This document shows, in pieces, positions 33,796 to 43,969 of a stretch of DNA of 64,000 nucleotides (positions within the stretch are counted from its first letter, which is position 1; each line of letters begins with the position of its first letter). Both the position numbers and the translations under genes were made by a program. Source of the stretch: Ixodes scapularis. Its lineage: Eukaryota; Arthropoda; Arachnida; Ixodida; Ixodidae. The stretch is taken from positions 77,323,816 through 77,387,815 of the forward strand of contig NW_024609846.1 in the NCBI RefSeq assembly GCF_016920785.2, given 5' to 3'. The notes beneath the pieces are model-generated. The model saw nothing but the letters and a program-made list of their open reading frames with translations, was not told the DNA's origin and did not search any database.

Positions 33796-34350
33796 CGCGA
33801 CAGCGGTACATTTGACTAGACTAATATTTTAAAAAACAACTCTTCGTAAAACTTCAAAGGAATATTTAAGAAAAAACGGCTATCACGTGGGCATGCTAAC
33901 TGTGTCGCGCACTGTATTTTTTAAATAAAAATTGCGCACTAATATTTCTGAAATACATCACCGAACTTAAGGCTGGTTCTCACATCCAGCGATGCGCTGA
34001 TGTAGCGCTGCTCCCGTGCTGTCAGCTATTTATCGTCATGCCATGAGCAACCATTTTGACGGTGCGATACAAAGCTGATGGACGCTCTTGTCAGCACGCG
34101 CTTAGCGCGAGGTCCAGACTAACCGCGAAGGCTGTGCTAGCGCGAGCGGCCAGCCCCGACTGCATGCCCTCACTAGAGCACTTGTTGCACGAGCGCTCGT
34201 GCTGCCGCCACGGCTTCATTCAAAGCGACTAGCTCGCGCTTTTAGCACGCGCGGCTAACAATAGTCCATAATAAGGTGAGACGAAGTATACAGCGCTCCG
34301 CTTCATGTGTGAACAGGTCTTTATGAAGCACTTCGTGTTTACACTAAAGA

Positions 34351-34552
34351 TGGGATCACACTGCTTATACATCATACAAACGACAGTCTGCACACAGATT
34401 CGAACGTGAGCCACCGCGAAATCCGTGTTTCGAATGACGCCTGCCAATGGGTTTCAGAAGAAACTTGGCACGCGGCATTCGAACCACGGACATAGCGGTG
34501 ACTCGTGCTTGCAGACTGTCTTTTGTTTGGTGTATGAGCAGTGTGACCACGG
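34351..34552. repeat. Imperfect palindrome, about 90-bp arms
   Basis: GGGATCACACTGCTTATACATCATACAAACGACAGTCTGCA pairs with TGCAGACTGTCTTTTGTTTGGTGTATGAGCAGTGTGACC, and the arms continue through CACCGC..AATCCGTGTTTCGAATG. This is the most complete member of the dispersed family also seen at 26905, 31035 and 47430. Confidence 0.75.
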
Positions 34553-34941
34553 CTTTACAGAATAGTGAATTGAGTTCTATCAAAGACCACTGCTCGCAAA
34601 CATATCAAATACAGAGCTTGACAGAATTAGCACGAACAAGCGTTTAGATCTGATTCGTGCGCCCCTTTTTCTCTCGCAAATGAAAAACTAATTAAAACTA
34701 CAAGTGGGTTGGAATGTGCTCATCTAGGACAATTGCTTAGGCCGTTAAACTTATTTGGTGTTGTTTTCGTAAGGTGCGGATCACTTGGTGAGTTTTTTTC
34801 TTCATTTTATTGTTTAAAGTTTTTGCAGGCTTTGGATGTTGTAGTTTGGAGAGAACGACGGCGGGGAAAAGGAGATGGGGCGAATGGGGACGAGACTACT
34901 GAAGGTGTTCGTCGCTTCTTTGTGTGCGTGCATTGAAAACA

Positions 34942-35518
34942 ATAGACCCTTTTCATGGCAAACGCCACCAGGACATGTTCTATCTCTGTTTCACCTTATG
35001 ATGTACCGCAGGAAAGGCTACGAGCGCGAGCTCCTTGCTTTGGGGCACATCTCGGCGGCACAAGCTCTCGTGCATTAAGGGCAACTGGCAACGCTATGAG
35101 CTCGCGCTTCTAGCCTTCGCTGCGGTACAACATAAGGTGAAACGGAGTATAGTCTTTGACGTCCCAGAGAACTTCCGGTTTATAAAAAGTATGAACAAAG
35201 TCCACCCTAACACCGCTGTTTGAAATGTCGATGAAACGTCTAACTACCGATTCTCCAGGTGAACGCCAAAATAATGAAGAAGCCCGACATATGTTAAATA
35301 TTTTCGAATACTCTTGTAAACCAACTTGCCTCCTCCAAGACGTTAAATTGATCAGCCGAGGGCCCTCGTTAAATCTCCAACTTTGATGTCCGTGTAGCAT
35401 TTATGCTTTCTAGCACTGGCGACATAGGCAAGCTCGACAGACTTGCAAAGACGGAGCGACCTAAAGTTGCTTGAGACGCAACAGGCAGTTCACGTTTGTA
35501 AACAGCAAAAGGGTCTAT
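34942..35518. mobile_element. MITE with ATAGACCCTTTT ends
   Basis: ATAGACCCTTTT (34942-34953) is matched by AAAAGGGTCTAT (35507-35518), with GCAAAC/GTTTGC words just inside. An internal inverted pair of about 50 bases (34983-35033 against 35099-35150: GTTTCACCTTATG.TGTACCGCAG...GCGCGAGCTC) adds a second hairpin. No coding region. Confidence 0.65.
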
Positions 35519-35534
35519 GAGAAAAAAGAAAGTT

Positions 35535-36429
35535 GGGTGATTTCAGATAAGATCGACCAAAGGATGGCTAGTCGACATTTTCAAATCAACTGATGTTTTT
35601 ATATGTTATTGTCTAGTGTCTGGTATGAACGAATCCAAACTTAGTTTTGACTAGAAAAAATACTTGGGGACAGGAAAAATCGTAAGGCATGAGGTGGTGG
35701 ACAGTTGCATTAACGCGCACTGATGGAGGGGGCCCGTTTGAGAGTGAATAACTAAAGCGATAACATTAGGAGAACTCTAATACGTTTTAGGCGCAAACTA
35801 TGGGCATAGCTTGCTTGTAATATAAAGTAATCATATTTATTTAAAATTTATTTATTTTTCTAAAAATTGACAAACATGCCTGCTCGAACGACAAATGGCA
35901 AACTTTGGAGGTCTGTATCTCATGAAATAATTTAATCATTATGATATAATTTGCAGATATTATTCTACTAATATATAGCTAATATTTAAAAAATAACTAA
36001 GGTATCTGTGTGATACAATAGTTAGGATATATTTAGTCAAACATGGAAAAAAAATCAAACAAAGAAAAATTCCGATGCGAATAAAAAAAAAAACACCACC
36101 CTCGATTTTTTTTAAAATTTAGGTAACCTGTTATACTCTATTTCGGCATTCATTTCCATTAAAAACATGTTGCATCATTTTATTGAGAAAGAAGATACAA
36201 CTCCCCAAAGTAGGGTCCTTTTTCAAAGCCTACACTTAGCAGTGTTTTATACAAGAACTGACTCTGAGTTCCAGTTTCATGAAACCAACACACATCTTTT
36301 ATATATTTTTATTCAGATGAGGCCAATGATAACTAAAGAAATCGTTCACACACTTAAATTAAGGAGAAAATACTGTGTACAAAGAGGTATCATATTACGG
36401 ACTAGTGATCCGAGAAAAGATCATGCAGC
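35535..36429 (+). repeat. Left TIR of the 3.9-kb transposon
   Basis: Inverse of 38555-39463. The inner end is near GATCATGCAG (left) and CTGCATCATC (right). AT-rich; contains no own gene. Confidence 0.9.
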
Positions 36430-36505
36430 CATCGGCCACTAGGAACTTTGTTTACTTTATTCTCCTGCGACACTATATGCTATTCCCTCTTCCGCTCTAC
36501 CTTCA

Positions 36506-36539
<34 letters not shown>

Positions 36540-37285
36540 CCCTGATATATATCCAGAACAAAAACATGTTCAAGCATTCCCTTTCTGCGTGGTAGTGTTC
36601 TGTGGCTAGCAAAAATCATTTCCTCGCTAAGCTCACGATTATGGCAAAATAGTTGCCGGAAACCGCAGACGACACTCGTCGCTAGTTCTGGCAAAACGGC
36701 CGATACAATCTTTTTTTCGCATTTCCCCGCTCGCTGTCAAGGACAAGGGGGTTCGCTTCAACCAGCAAAACATGGCCGCCGACGCCTGTTTACTGAGCAG
36801 TCATGCCTGTCGCCATCTCACTCGCTGGCGTCACGGGCGATAATATCAGGCACAAAGGGGCACACCAACCGGCAGCATTATCCCCAAATACTCGAGCCTC
36901 GCGTAAATACATAGAGTGTAAACGCTGTCGCCATGTTATCGTAGTAAGACCGCCCCTCCCCCTCCCCTCCCCCAACGGGGGACTGCAGTACGCGACGGCG
37001 TACTAACACAACGGCGACGATATCGACATCGCGGGCTCCGAATTTTCCCATAGTTCTACTCCTCGGGCATTTCTCGAAACGCTTGATATTGTGTACGCCC
37101 GCCTGGAAGGATTTCAGGCGCGTAGTTAAGATAAGGCGGTTCTCCGCGGCAAAAGAAAGCAATTTCACAAAAGCTTAAAAGTGGCGGCGACGCGTGTGCG
37201 GTGAACGCTTGTAGTTTTGGTGTAGACATTGTGTGTGTGTTCTCGTTGTTGACACCAGCCGGCGATAAGGCACTGCAGGCGGTAG

Positions 37286-38143
37286 GAAGAGATTGTGCTT
37301 GCAACATGGGAGTCCGGCGACCTTGTGAAAAAAACTTTGGAACCTGAGACTTGCCTAAAAGTCATCCAAGTGACGGTTGGAAGTTGGGTACTTCACAACC
37401 ATATCCGGCAAACGCAAGGTAAAGCGATCTACGATGAAAAACAGTGCATGCAACGCGGGAGCATTGTCTTTCATTTTGACTTTGCTGAAAACTGGACCAT
37501 CGTGCTTCCTGACGAAGTGCAAGCATATCACTGGAAAAAAAAACAAGTTTCGATATTTACATGTGTAGTGACGACAAGAAAATCTAAAAACAGCTTTGCC
37601 ATCATCAGTGAGGACCTGTGTCACGACGCCGCTCACGCTTGCTTGGCTCTAGAAAAAGTGAAGGAGTGGGCTGAAGACAACGTTGCGGTATACCCGTACG
37701 TGACGTACGTAAGTGACGGCGCCGCCAGTCATTTCAAGAATCGCTACCAGCTTCACCAATTTGCAAAGGACGATTGCCCACAAGCCCAGTGGTTATTTTC
37801 TGCATCTGGACATGGGAAAAATGCATGTGACGGAGTTGGCGGACTCGTGAAGCACCAGGCCACGCTGAACAACCTGAGAGAACGTTCAGTAAGCGCAATT
37901 CAGACGGCCAGGACAATGGTGAGCGTTCTATCAAAGAAACTGAAAGGCGTGCATCTTGTATATCTGGACGAAAATGAGGTTGTTCGGTATCGTGAACAAA
38001 AAAAAGAAGAGTGGCTGACGGTGCGCGCCTTCCCTGGCATTCAGTCTTGGCACGCGTGGCGGCTCAGCAAGTCATCAACAGAAGGGACCTGTGACGTATA
38101 TGTAGCACGGACAGTCGGATCTGCTTGGAAGCAACTTTATTAA
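37286..38143 (+). CDS. DDE transposase (partial N-terminus)
   Basis: An intact 285-codon frame inside the 3.9-kb element, probably catalysing cut-and-paste transposition in the nucleus. Three acidic residues stand in conserved settings: FHFDFAENW (Asp near residue 65), YVSDGAASHFKNRYQLH (Asp near 144), and SGHGKNACDGVGGLVKH (Asp near 182). Numbering here counts from 37286. This D..DG..HGK..CDG pattern matches multicopy transposases I know from cnidarians and arthropods. The frame opens after an in-frame TAG at 37283 and lacks an early ATG, while GCAGGCGGTAG just before it could be a splice acceptor. The native protein therefore probably has an upstream exon or has lost its N-terminus. No nonsense or frameshift is seen within the domain. 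Confidence 0.85.
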   Translation, partial: EEIVLATWESGDLVKKTLEPETCLKVIQVTVGSWVLHNHIRQTQGKAIYDEKQCMQRGSIVFHFDFAENWTIVLPDEVQAYHWKKKQVSIFTCVVTTRKSKNSFAIISEDLCHDAAHACLALEKVKEWAEDNVAVYPYVTYVSDGAASHFKNRYQLHQFAKDDCPQAQWLFSASGHGKNACDGVGGLVKHQATLNNLRERSVSAIQTARTMVSVLSKKLKGVHLVYLDENEVVRYREQKKEEWLTVRAFPGIQSWHAWRLSKSSTEGTCDVYVARTVGSAWKQLY

Positions 38144-38554
38144 ATGGGTACAGCGAGGAAAACCTTAGCGTAAAGTGCCGAATTTGATTTCCCAAGGACT
38201 GCTCATTTTGAATGCAGGGACATCTTATTTATCACATTTTTCTTCACGGGGTATTTAACCTACTGTTTTTGTTGGTGGTTACTAATAATTTTTATCTGAT
38301 CACTATAAAAAAAATCCCAAAATGTTATCCTCGAGCAGGATAAAATATATCGGCTTGCCACGATTCATTCATAAACCGAGAGCATCGAAGCTGCTCCAGT
38401 TAGGCACTATGGCATCCGTCACCTGAAATTGTTTGTAATCGTAAATACACAGCCAACCTAAATATCTTACTATTATATCTTTGTTTTTGTGTGTGGAAGT
38501 AAAGTTATTTATTTTACTCTAGATGTAAAATATACCGGAAGGTACAACTTCACA

Positions 38555-39463
38555 CTGCATCATCTTTTCTCAAATCATTAGTCTCTAATATGATAACACT
38601 TTGTACGCTTATGTAAAATGCTGTATATAGTTTCTCCTCCCTTTTACTGTGTGACCGATCGCTCTTTTTATCAATGACCTCATCTGAATAAATGTATATA
38701 AAAGATTTGTGCAAGTTTCATGAAACTGGAACTCAGAGTCACTTCTTGTATAGGACACTGCTAAGTGTAGGCTTTGAAAAAGGACCCTACTTTGGGGAGT
38801 TGTTTCTTCTTTCACAGTGCAATGATGCAACATGTTTTTAATAGAAATAAATTCCGAAATAGAGTATAACAGGGTACCCAAATTTAAAAAAAATCGAAGG
38901 TGGTGTTTTTGTTTTATTCGCATTGGAATTTTTCTTTGTTTGATTTTTTTCCCATGTTTGCCTAAATATATTGTAACTATTGTGTCACTCAGATACCTTA
39001 TTTATTTTTTCAATAATAGCCATATATTAGTAAAATAATGTCTGAAAGTTATGTAATAATGATTAAATTATTTCATGAGATACAGATTTCCAAAGTTTGC
39101 CATTTGTCGTTCGAGCAGGCATGTTTGGAAATTTTTAGAAAACTAAATAAATTTTTAATAAATATTATTACTTTATATTACAAGCAAGTTGTACCCATAG
39201 TTTGTTTGTAAAAAGTTTCAAAATTCTCCTAATTTTATTGTTTTAATTATTCACTTTCAAACTTGCCCCCTCCATCAGTGCGCGTTATTGCAACTGTCCA
39301 CCTCTCCCTGCCTTACGATTTTTCTTGTCTCCAAATTTTTTTTCTGGTCAAAACTAAGTGTGGATTCGTTTATACCAGACACTAGACAATGTCATATAAA
39401 AACATCAGTTAATTTAAAAATGTCGACCAGCCACCCTTTGGTCGATCTTATCTGAAATCACCC
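38555..39463 (-). repeat. Right TIR of the 3.9-kb transposon
   Basis: Inverse of 35535-36429, ending CTGAAATCACCC followed by the target duplication AGTT. Confidence 0.9.
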
Positions 39464-39467
39464 AGTT

Positions 39468-40020
39468 GATGTTTTTTGTCGCACAGACGTCGCGCAGTGA
39501 GATCATAGCTGTATGCGCAAATTCTGAGCACGTGCTGATGTTGAGCTTCCACAGTTCTTTTGGAACGTGCATTCCGCACCGTCAAGATTGTAGGTCTCAT
39601 CAGCCTAATAATGTGAGCTCGTTCTGAGCATGCGCTCTAATCATCGCCCTCAAATATGTCACATTAAAAAACTGCTTTAAATAAGCGTTACACGAAGTAG
39701 TACTCACACGATTTGGTTGTCGAAGGAAGAAACGATGCTCTTGGTGTTTGAAATGTGTACGTGGTGATAAAATAGCATAATGCTAATCTGAGATCCACCT
39801 GCATATATCCTAATTCAACGCATGAAAGGAAAATAATAGTAACGGTCTACGAGGAGCCGGTCCTTTTTTTACTATGGTTCTTGAGTCAAATACGAGTATA
39901 GTTTGCAAACTTTTACGCTTGACCATCCCAAACCGTCCACAGCGAAATTAACTTCGAGGTAAGCGCCATTGCAGAAGTTCGCCCGGACCGCCAGAAAGCT
40001 ATAGTTATTTTGATAATGCA
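39468..40020. other. No recognised gene
   Basis: Mixed-composition spacer between the transposon and the SINE pair. Nothing recognisable. Confidence 0.5.
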
Positions 40021-40236
40021 ATGAATGCAAAGGTGCAAGCGAGCTGTCCAAGGATGACGATAATAATACCCAGAGAAGGGGAAAAAGCGGGACAAAGGAC
40101 AAACACAAATCTCCAAACACAGCTAGGTGACTGGTGCGCGACCGTAAAAATCCGCCTGGTCCTGGTATCGAACCAAGGACCTCTCCATTTCCAATGGAGC
40201 GCTCTACCAACTGGGCTAAAGAGGAGTTAGGCATCA
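40021..40236 (-). repeat. tRNA-derived SINE, minus copy
   Basis: On the minus strand the head (40154-40225) folds like a tRNA: TAGCCCAGTTGGTAGAGC (A box), anticodon stem CTCCA/TGGAG with loop TTGGAAA, and GGTTCGATACC (B box). The body follows (GCGCACCAGTCACCTAGCTG, GTTTGTCCTTTGTCCC) and ends near CAGCTCGCTTGCACCTTTGC. The anticodon position reads GGA. The acceptor stem is poorly paired, so this is a SINE head and not a tRNA gene. Confidence 0.85.
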
Positions 40237-40273
40237 GTAGAACAGAGATAAAACCCGTTTGCTCTACTGACGT

Positions 40274-40455
40274 CTAACTCCCGGTTAGCTCATTTGGTAG
40301 AGCGCTCCATTGAAAATGGAGAGGTCCTTGGTTCGATACCAGGACCAGGCGGACTTTTTCGGTCACGCACCAGTCGCCTAGTAATGTTTGGAGATCTGTG
40401 TTTGTCCTTTGTCCCCCTTGTTCCCGTTCTCAAGGGATTATTATCGTCTACAATT
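40274..40455 (+). repeat. tRNA-derived SINE, plus copy
   Basis: The head 40279-40350 has an A box (TTAGCTCATTTGGTAGAGC), an anticodon arm with loop TTGAAAA (anticodon GAA at 40312-40314) and a B box (GGTTCGATACC). The acceptor ends pair with two mismatches and no CCA-type discriminator context is clear. The body (CGGTCACGCACCAGTCGCCTAG...GTTTGTCCTTTGTCCCC) matches the minus copy. The two copies face each other, with inverted homology continuing through the short spacer. Confidence 0.85.
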
Positions 40456-41880
40456 AATTGCAAGTCAGCACCAAGACCTCCGTGATACCATCGTTTATTA
40501 AAGAGATGAAAGCTGTGTTACACGTAAGAAAACTCTGTCTTTCTCAGAATGCATAAGGCGAGTTGTAAATTGAGGATAAAGTCCGCTGCCTCTGAGCCAC
40601 GTTTCCAGCAGCTTCCCTACGTCGGGTCGCCCCTGTCGCGCCGTCACCATGAGAGCCGTCTCTTGATATCGCACCATCAGCCGCCCAATCCCCGATCGGT
40701 CCGTGATAAAGACGTCGCGCTGTGTAAACCCAACATTAAAGTTCACGCCGTGCTCAGACACTGATAAAATCAGAGCGTCCCTAGGTGTCGCCACTTATTT
40801 TCTCGATTTAAACTTTTTGCCGGACAGTATTTATGATTATCGGCAAAGTCGACGCGTTCTAATTAACACGGCCGAGACTTACTTGACTCGAACGCTTCGT
40901 CGAGCAGGAAGGAGTAAGTGGGGAGGACACCCCTGGCCCAATCATGTTGTCAACGTGAATACAGTTTTTAAGCTATTACATCTTTTTTTTTTTTAAGTTT
41001 GCATTCTTTTTTTCTTCTTCGAACTGTATGTGTCTGTGGCGATGGACCTCTTTTTGATTGTGCCCGTTCCCTGCAAGGGTGTTCTTATATATAGAAGGTC
41101 AATTTTAATTAGTTATCTGAAAGGTATGGTTATGACAAGATTACAAGGAAGGATGGGCGTCTAAAAATATCTTCGTCGCCCTTTTGAGCGCGGAAAAAAA
41201 AAAAACTCACACTATAGGACAGAAGGCGTCGTAGCTATTTGTCTGCTTGCAGTGGGAGCAGAAGGATACGTAGGTATCTCTTGACCAGTCTTCATCCGGG
41301 CTCTTTTTTTTTTCTTTCTTTCCAGCAGTGATTATAAGGAGTTAAAAATGTGTTACACTTAGTGCTTATATAAAATTGCTGCCGTTATGTTAATGTGAGC
41401 TCTGATTTGAGTCGCCACAGTGGTTTGTCTTGTCTTGCCAAGGTACGAACCACTGCAGTCGGTGGAAAATAGGATTAAGTAATATTGCATAGGGAGCGAA
41501 ATATTAAGGAGACACCAAAACTGTGCGAAACGTGATAGAAGGTTATCATAATAATTTGTTTTACTAGACATTTCAGACGTTTAGACAGCAAGAGGTTGCA
41601 CTTTCTTTGAAATTCGCAGCATAAATCTGCCATCCCTATACGGCGACTGCATGCAAAAAAAAAAAAAAAAATAATAATAAAAAAAATACATACACCGAAC
41701 TTTTTTTTTTTTTTTTGTCTTTCAATGCGTGAAAATGTGCATCAATGTTGGCTACTGAAAATATATGACGGGTTCCTTTGTGATCGCTAAGAAAACTTTT
41801 TGAGGATGTGCTTATTTTTACCACGCACATTAAATGTTCATACGATAGGCCTTACCCTCGAATTTAAATGAACTGCAATG
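40456..41880. other. No recognised gene
   Basis: A minus-strand frame at 40498-40794 (98 codons) is the longest, with no motif I recognise. The rest is low-complexity, with A- and T-runs at 41656-41718. Confidence 0.45.
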
Positions 41881-41889
41881 AAGTGTGAT

Positions 41890-42475
41890 GTATGTATATT
41901 TATTTATTTTTTGAATATACCTCAGACCTCGAGGCCATTATAGAGGAGAACAACGGGTACAAAAACGGGTAGTAAAATTGTAACAAATAAACAATCATTA
42001 TAATATAGCAAAAAAAACAGTCAAACTGGCCATAGTTCATTGCAAAACAATAATTAGTGATATAGCATTTCGAAACATGTTAAAGTCAGTGATAATAGCA
42101 ATCAAACCCGTAAGGTGGTTTCATTCTTGTGCTTTCCGAGAAAGGAAATATGAGTGAAATGCCATTGTAAGTAAGTTTGAGGCTCCAACTTTATGCTGAT
42201 AAGTTATCATTTGATCCCGTAAAATGGAAATATGAAAATTGATTTAATGAAACAATCATAAACGTGAAAATTTACGACACAGTGGGAGAGAGAGGGATGG
42301 TAAAGATAAACTAATAATCATTGATTTGACACCTGGAGTGCGATGACAGTTCGATGAAATAAAAATAAAACACTTCAGTTTTATAGTAATGCAGAGTAAG
42401 CTCAGAAATGTCGCTAACTATCCGTGGTGTCTTTTCCCAGGCGAGCTAAAATCCCAGTATATCATATTTCATCGG
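41890..42475 (-). repeat. Possible LINE 3' end
   Basis: Read on the minus strand, ATGGCCTCGAGGTCTGAGGTATATTC followed by AAAAAATAAATAAATATAC has the form of a LINE 3' UTR with its (AAATA)n tail. Upstream sequence is AT-rich with no frame. The assignment is by resemblance only. Confidence 0.3.
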
Positions 42476-43139
42476 ACCGAAAACAATGCCGCGGAAACCC
42501 GTTCACAATATAGGTGAAGTGCTTTTTGTATTAAATGCATAAGATTTTTGGTGCACGGCAATAAACAAAATCAGCTGTTCATTATAATATATTCTGTGGA
42601 GTTTTTATTAATAAGAGAAACTTAGGAGAAGGAAAGCAGTTTTTTTTTGTCTGTCTAAGGAAGGAATAGGCTCTGAGTGGTAGAATTACTGTGGGGTTCA
42701 TGTCGATTGTTTAAGAAAAAACAAATCGCCCGCGGGCAATTCCCATAGCTTTTAACGACGAGTTTATGTAAAATTACACTTGCCACGTCAAACTACTCGT
42801 AAAATAATATAGGGTTTGTATCTTATATATATAGTGTACTATTGCTTAGTAGTAAAACATCAGGAAAGAGGAAAAATGCCACATAGCCTGACGATGCCCC
42901 TGCGATTATGCAGAGTTCTTGGCGCCGGTCAGTCAGCCATCACCCTTAAACACAATAAGGAAAAACGAAAAAACACAAAATATTTCCCCCTTCTCAAATA
43001 CTGCCAGCGAAGATCACCGATCAGAACGACAAGAAGCGACAGACGTGGCTCATCATTCGGCGTGTTTTTTTTTTTTCCCCGTAGCCAGCATCGCTTCGGT
43101 GTTTTGGGAAAAGACCACCCTGTCGCCGACTTATAAATA

Positions 43140-43390
43140 TAAGCGCTCACTTCATCGTTTCGACTCCGCGCCGCGGTGCCCCGTTGCCGGGAAGAGCGTG
43201 CCGCACGTCGCACTGCTGCCGATTCTCATCTCTGGGTTCCCGTCACCGTGGGCGCGACAACCGCGTCCACATACGCGACGCCGACGGATTCGTTTTATTT
43301 CGAGTTGCCCACGCCGACTTTGCTCACGACGCGTATATGCCGTCCTACCGTCGGGACCTCTCTCTAATTTTAGGATTTGGAAAATTCTCG
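43140..43390 (+). other. Protein-like open stretch, unrecognised
   Basis: At about 43248-43366 one plus-strand frame reads GRDNRVHIRDADGFVLFRVA then HADFAHDAYMPSYRRDL with a G/C-rich third position, unlike the AT-rich neighbours. It is open in overlapping frames too, which weakens the case. It could be an exon or part of a repeat. No family is recognised. Confidence 0.25.
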
Positions 43391-43758
43391 GTTACTACGT
43401 GTCACACGCCCTCGTCTCTCTCTCTTTCCCTCTTTTTCGCGTTATTTTTGATTGGGAAGGAAGGCTGTTGTTTTATGGGTAGAGCGCGGATTCGATCTGG
43501 CAGATTGCCGCGACGGTGTCTGTCCTCTTGCGACGCAGAGGGTCCTCCGAGTTTGATGTCTGACCTCTCTCTCTCGGCTTCACGCCCCCCAAGGCGCCTT
43601 TTTGCTGCGATTTGGGTGGCCTGCCGATGCGCTCTTCGTTGCGCGAATGTCGAGCCCGTCAAGCCGGTGCGCTTCCCGTACAATTGAGTCCACGTTTCCT
43701 ATATACCAACGGGTACGCGAAAAAGAAATGCTGCGATATTCGGGAAACTTTTTGTCCC

Positions 43759-43827
43759 AAATTACTTCCGAACACATTCTTGTTCCGAAGTAATTTTTGG
43801 CCTTGAAACCTAAAATTACTTCGGAAC
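43759..43827. repeat. Three alternating copies of AAAATTACTTCGGAAC
   Basis: AAATTACTTCCGAAC (43759-43773), its inverse GTTCCGAAGTAATTTT (43782-43797), and AAAATTACTTCGGAAC (43812-43827). The middle copy can pair with either outer one, giving two exclusive hairpins. Confidence 0.8.
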
Positions 43828-43947
43828 GAGAATATCTCTCATGTGAAAACACGACAGATATAAAATATAATTAATTGTTTCTCACGGACTGTTGACGGGC
43901 TCTTCATGGGTCAAACGTTGTTCCTTAGCTAACCGTAAAAAAAAAAC

Positions 43948-43969
43948 GGGGGGGGGGGGGGGGGGGGGG
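43948..43969. repeat. Poly-G tract (22 G)
   Basis: Uninterrupted guanine run preceded by an A-run; length is likely unreliable. Confidence 0.95.

Larger units (their letters stand above)
35535..39463 (+). mobile_element. Complete DNA transposon with about 900-bp TIRs
   Basis: The left TIR (35535-36429) and right TIR (38555-39463) are inverse copies with many small differences, both beginning GGGTGATTTCAGATAAGATCGACC. The bases AGTT directly precede (35531-35534) and follow (39464-39467) the element, a 4-bp target duplication. Between the TIRs, 37286-38143 encodes a DDE transposase. A 4-bp duplication and long TIRs are compatible with a Sola-type element; this is an inference from structure and from the remembered protein pattern. 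TIR divergence indicates the copy is not recent. Confidence 0.9.

Noticed and set aside
40279..40350. Functional tRNA-Phe (GAA) gene
   Set aside because: The acceptor stem has two mismatches, the head continues directly into a repeated SINE body, and an inverse copy with a different anticodon lies alongside.
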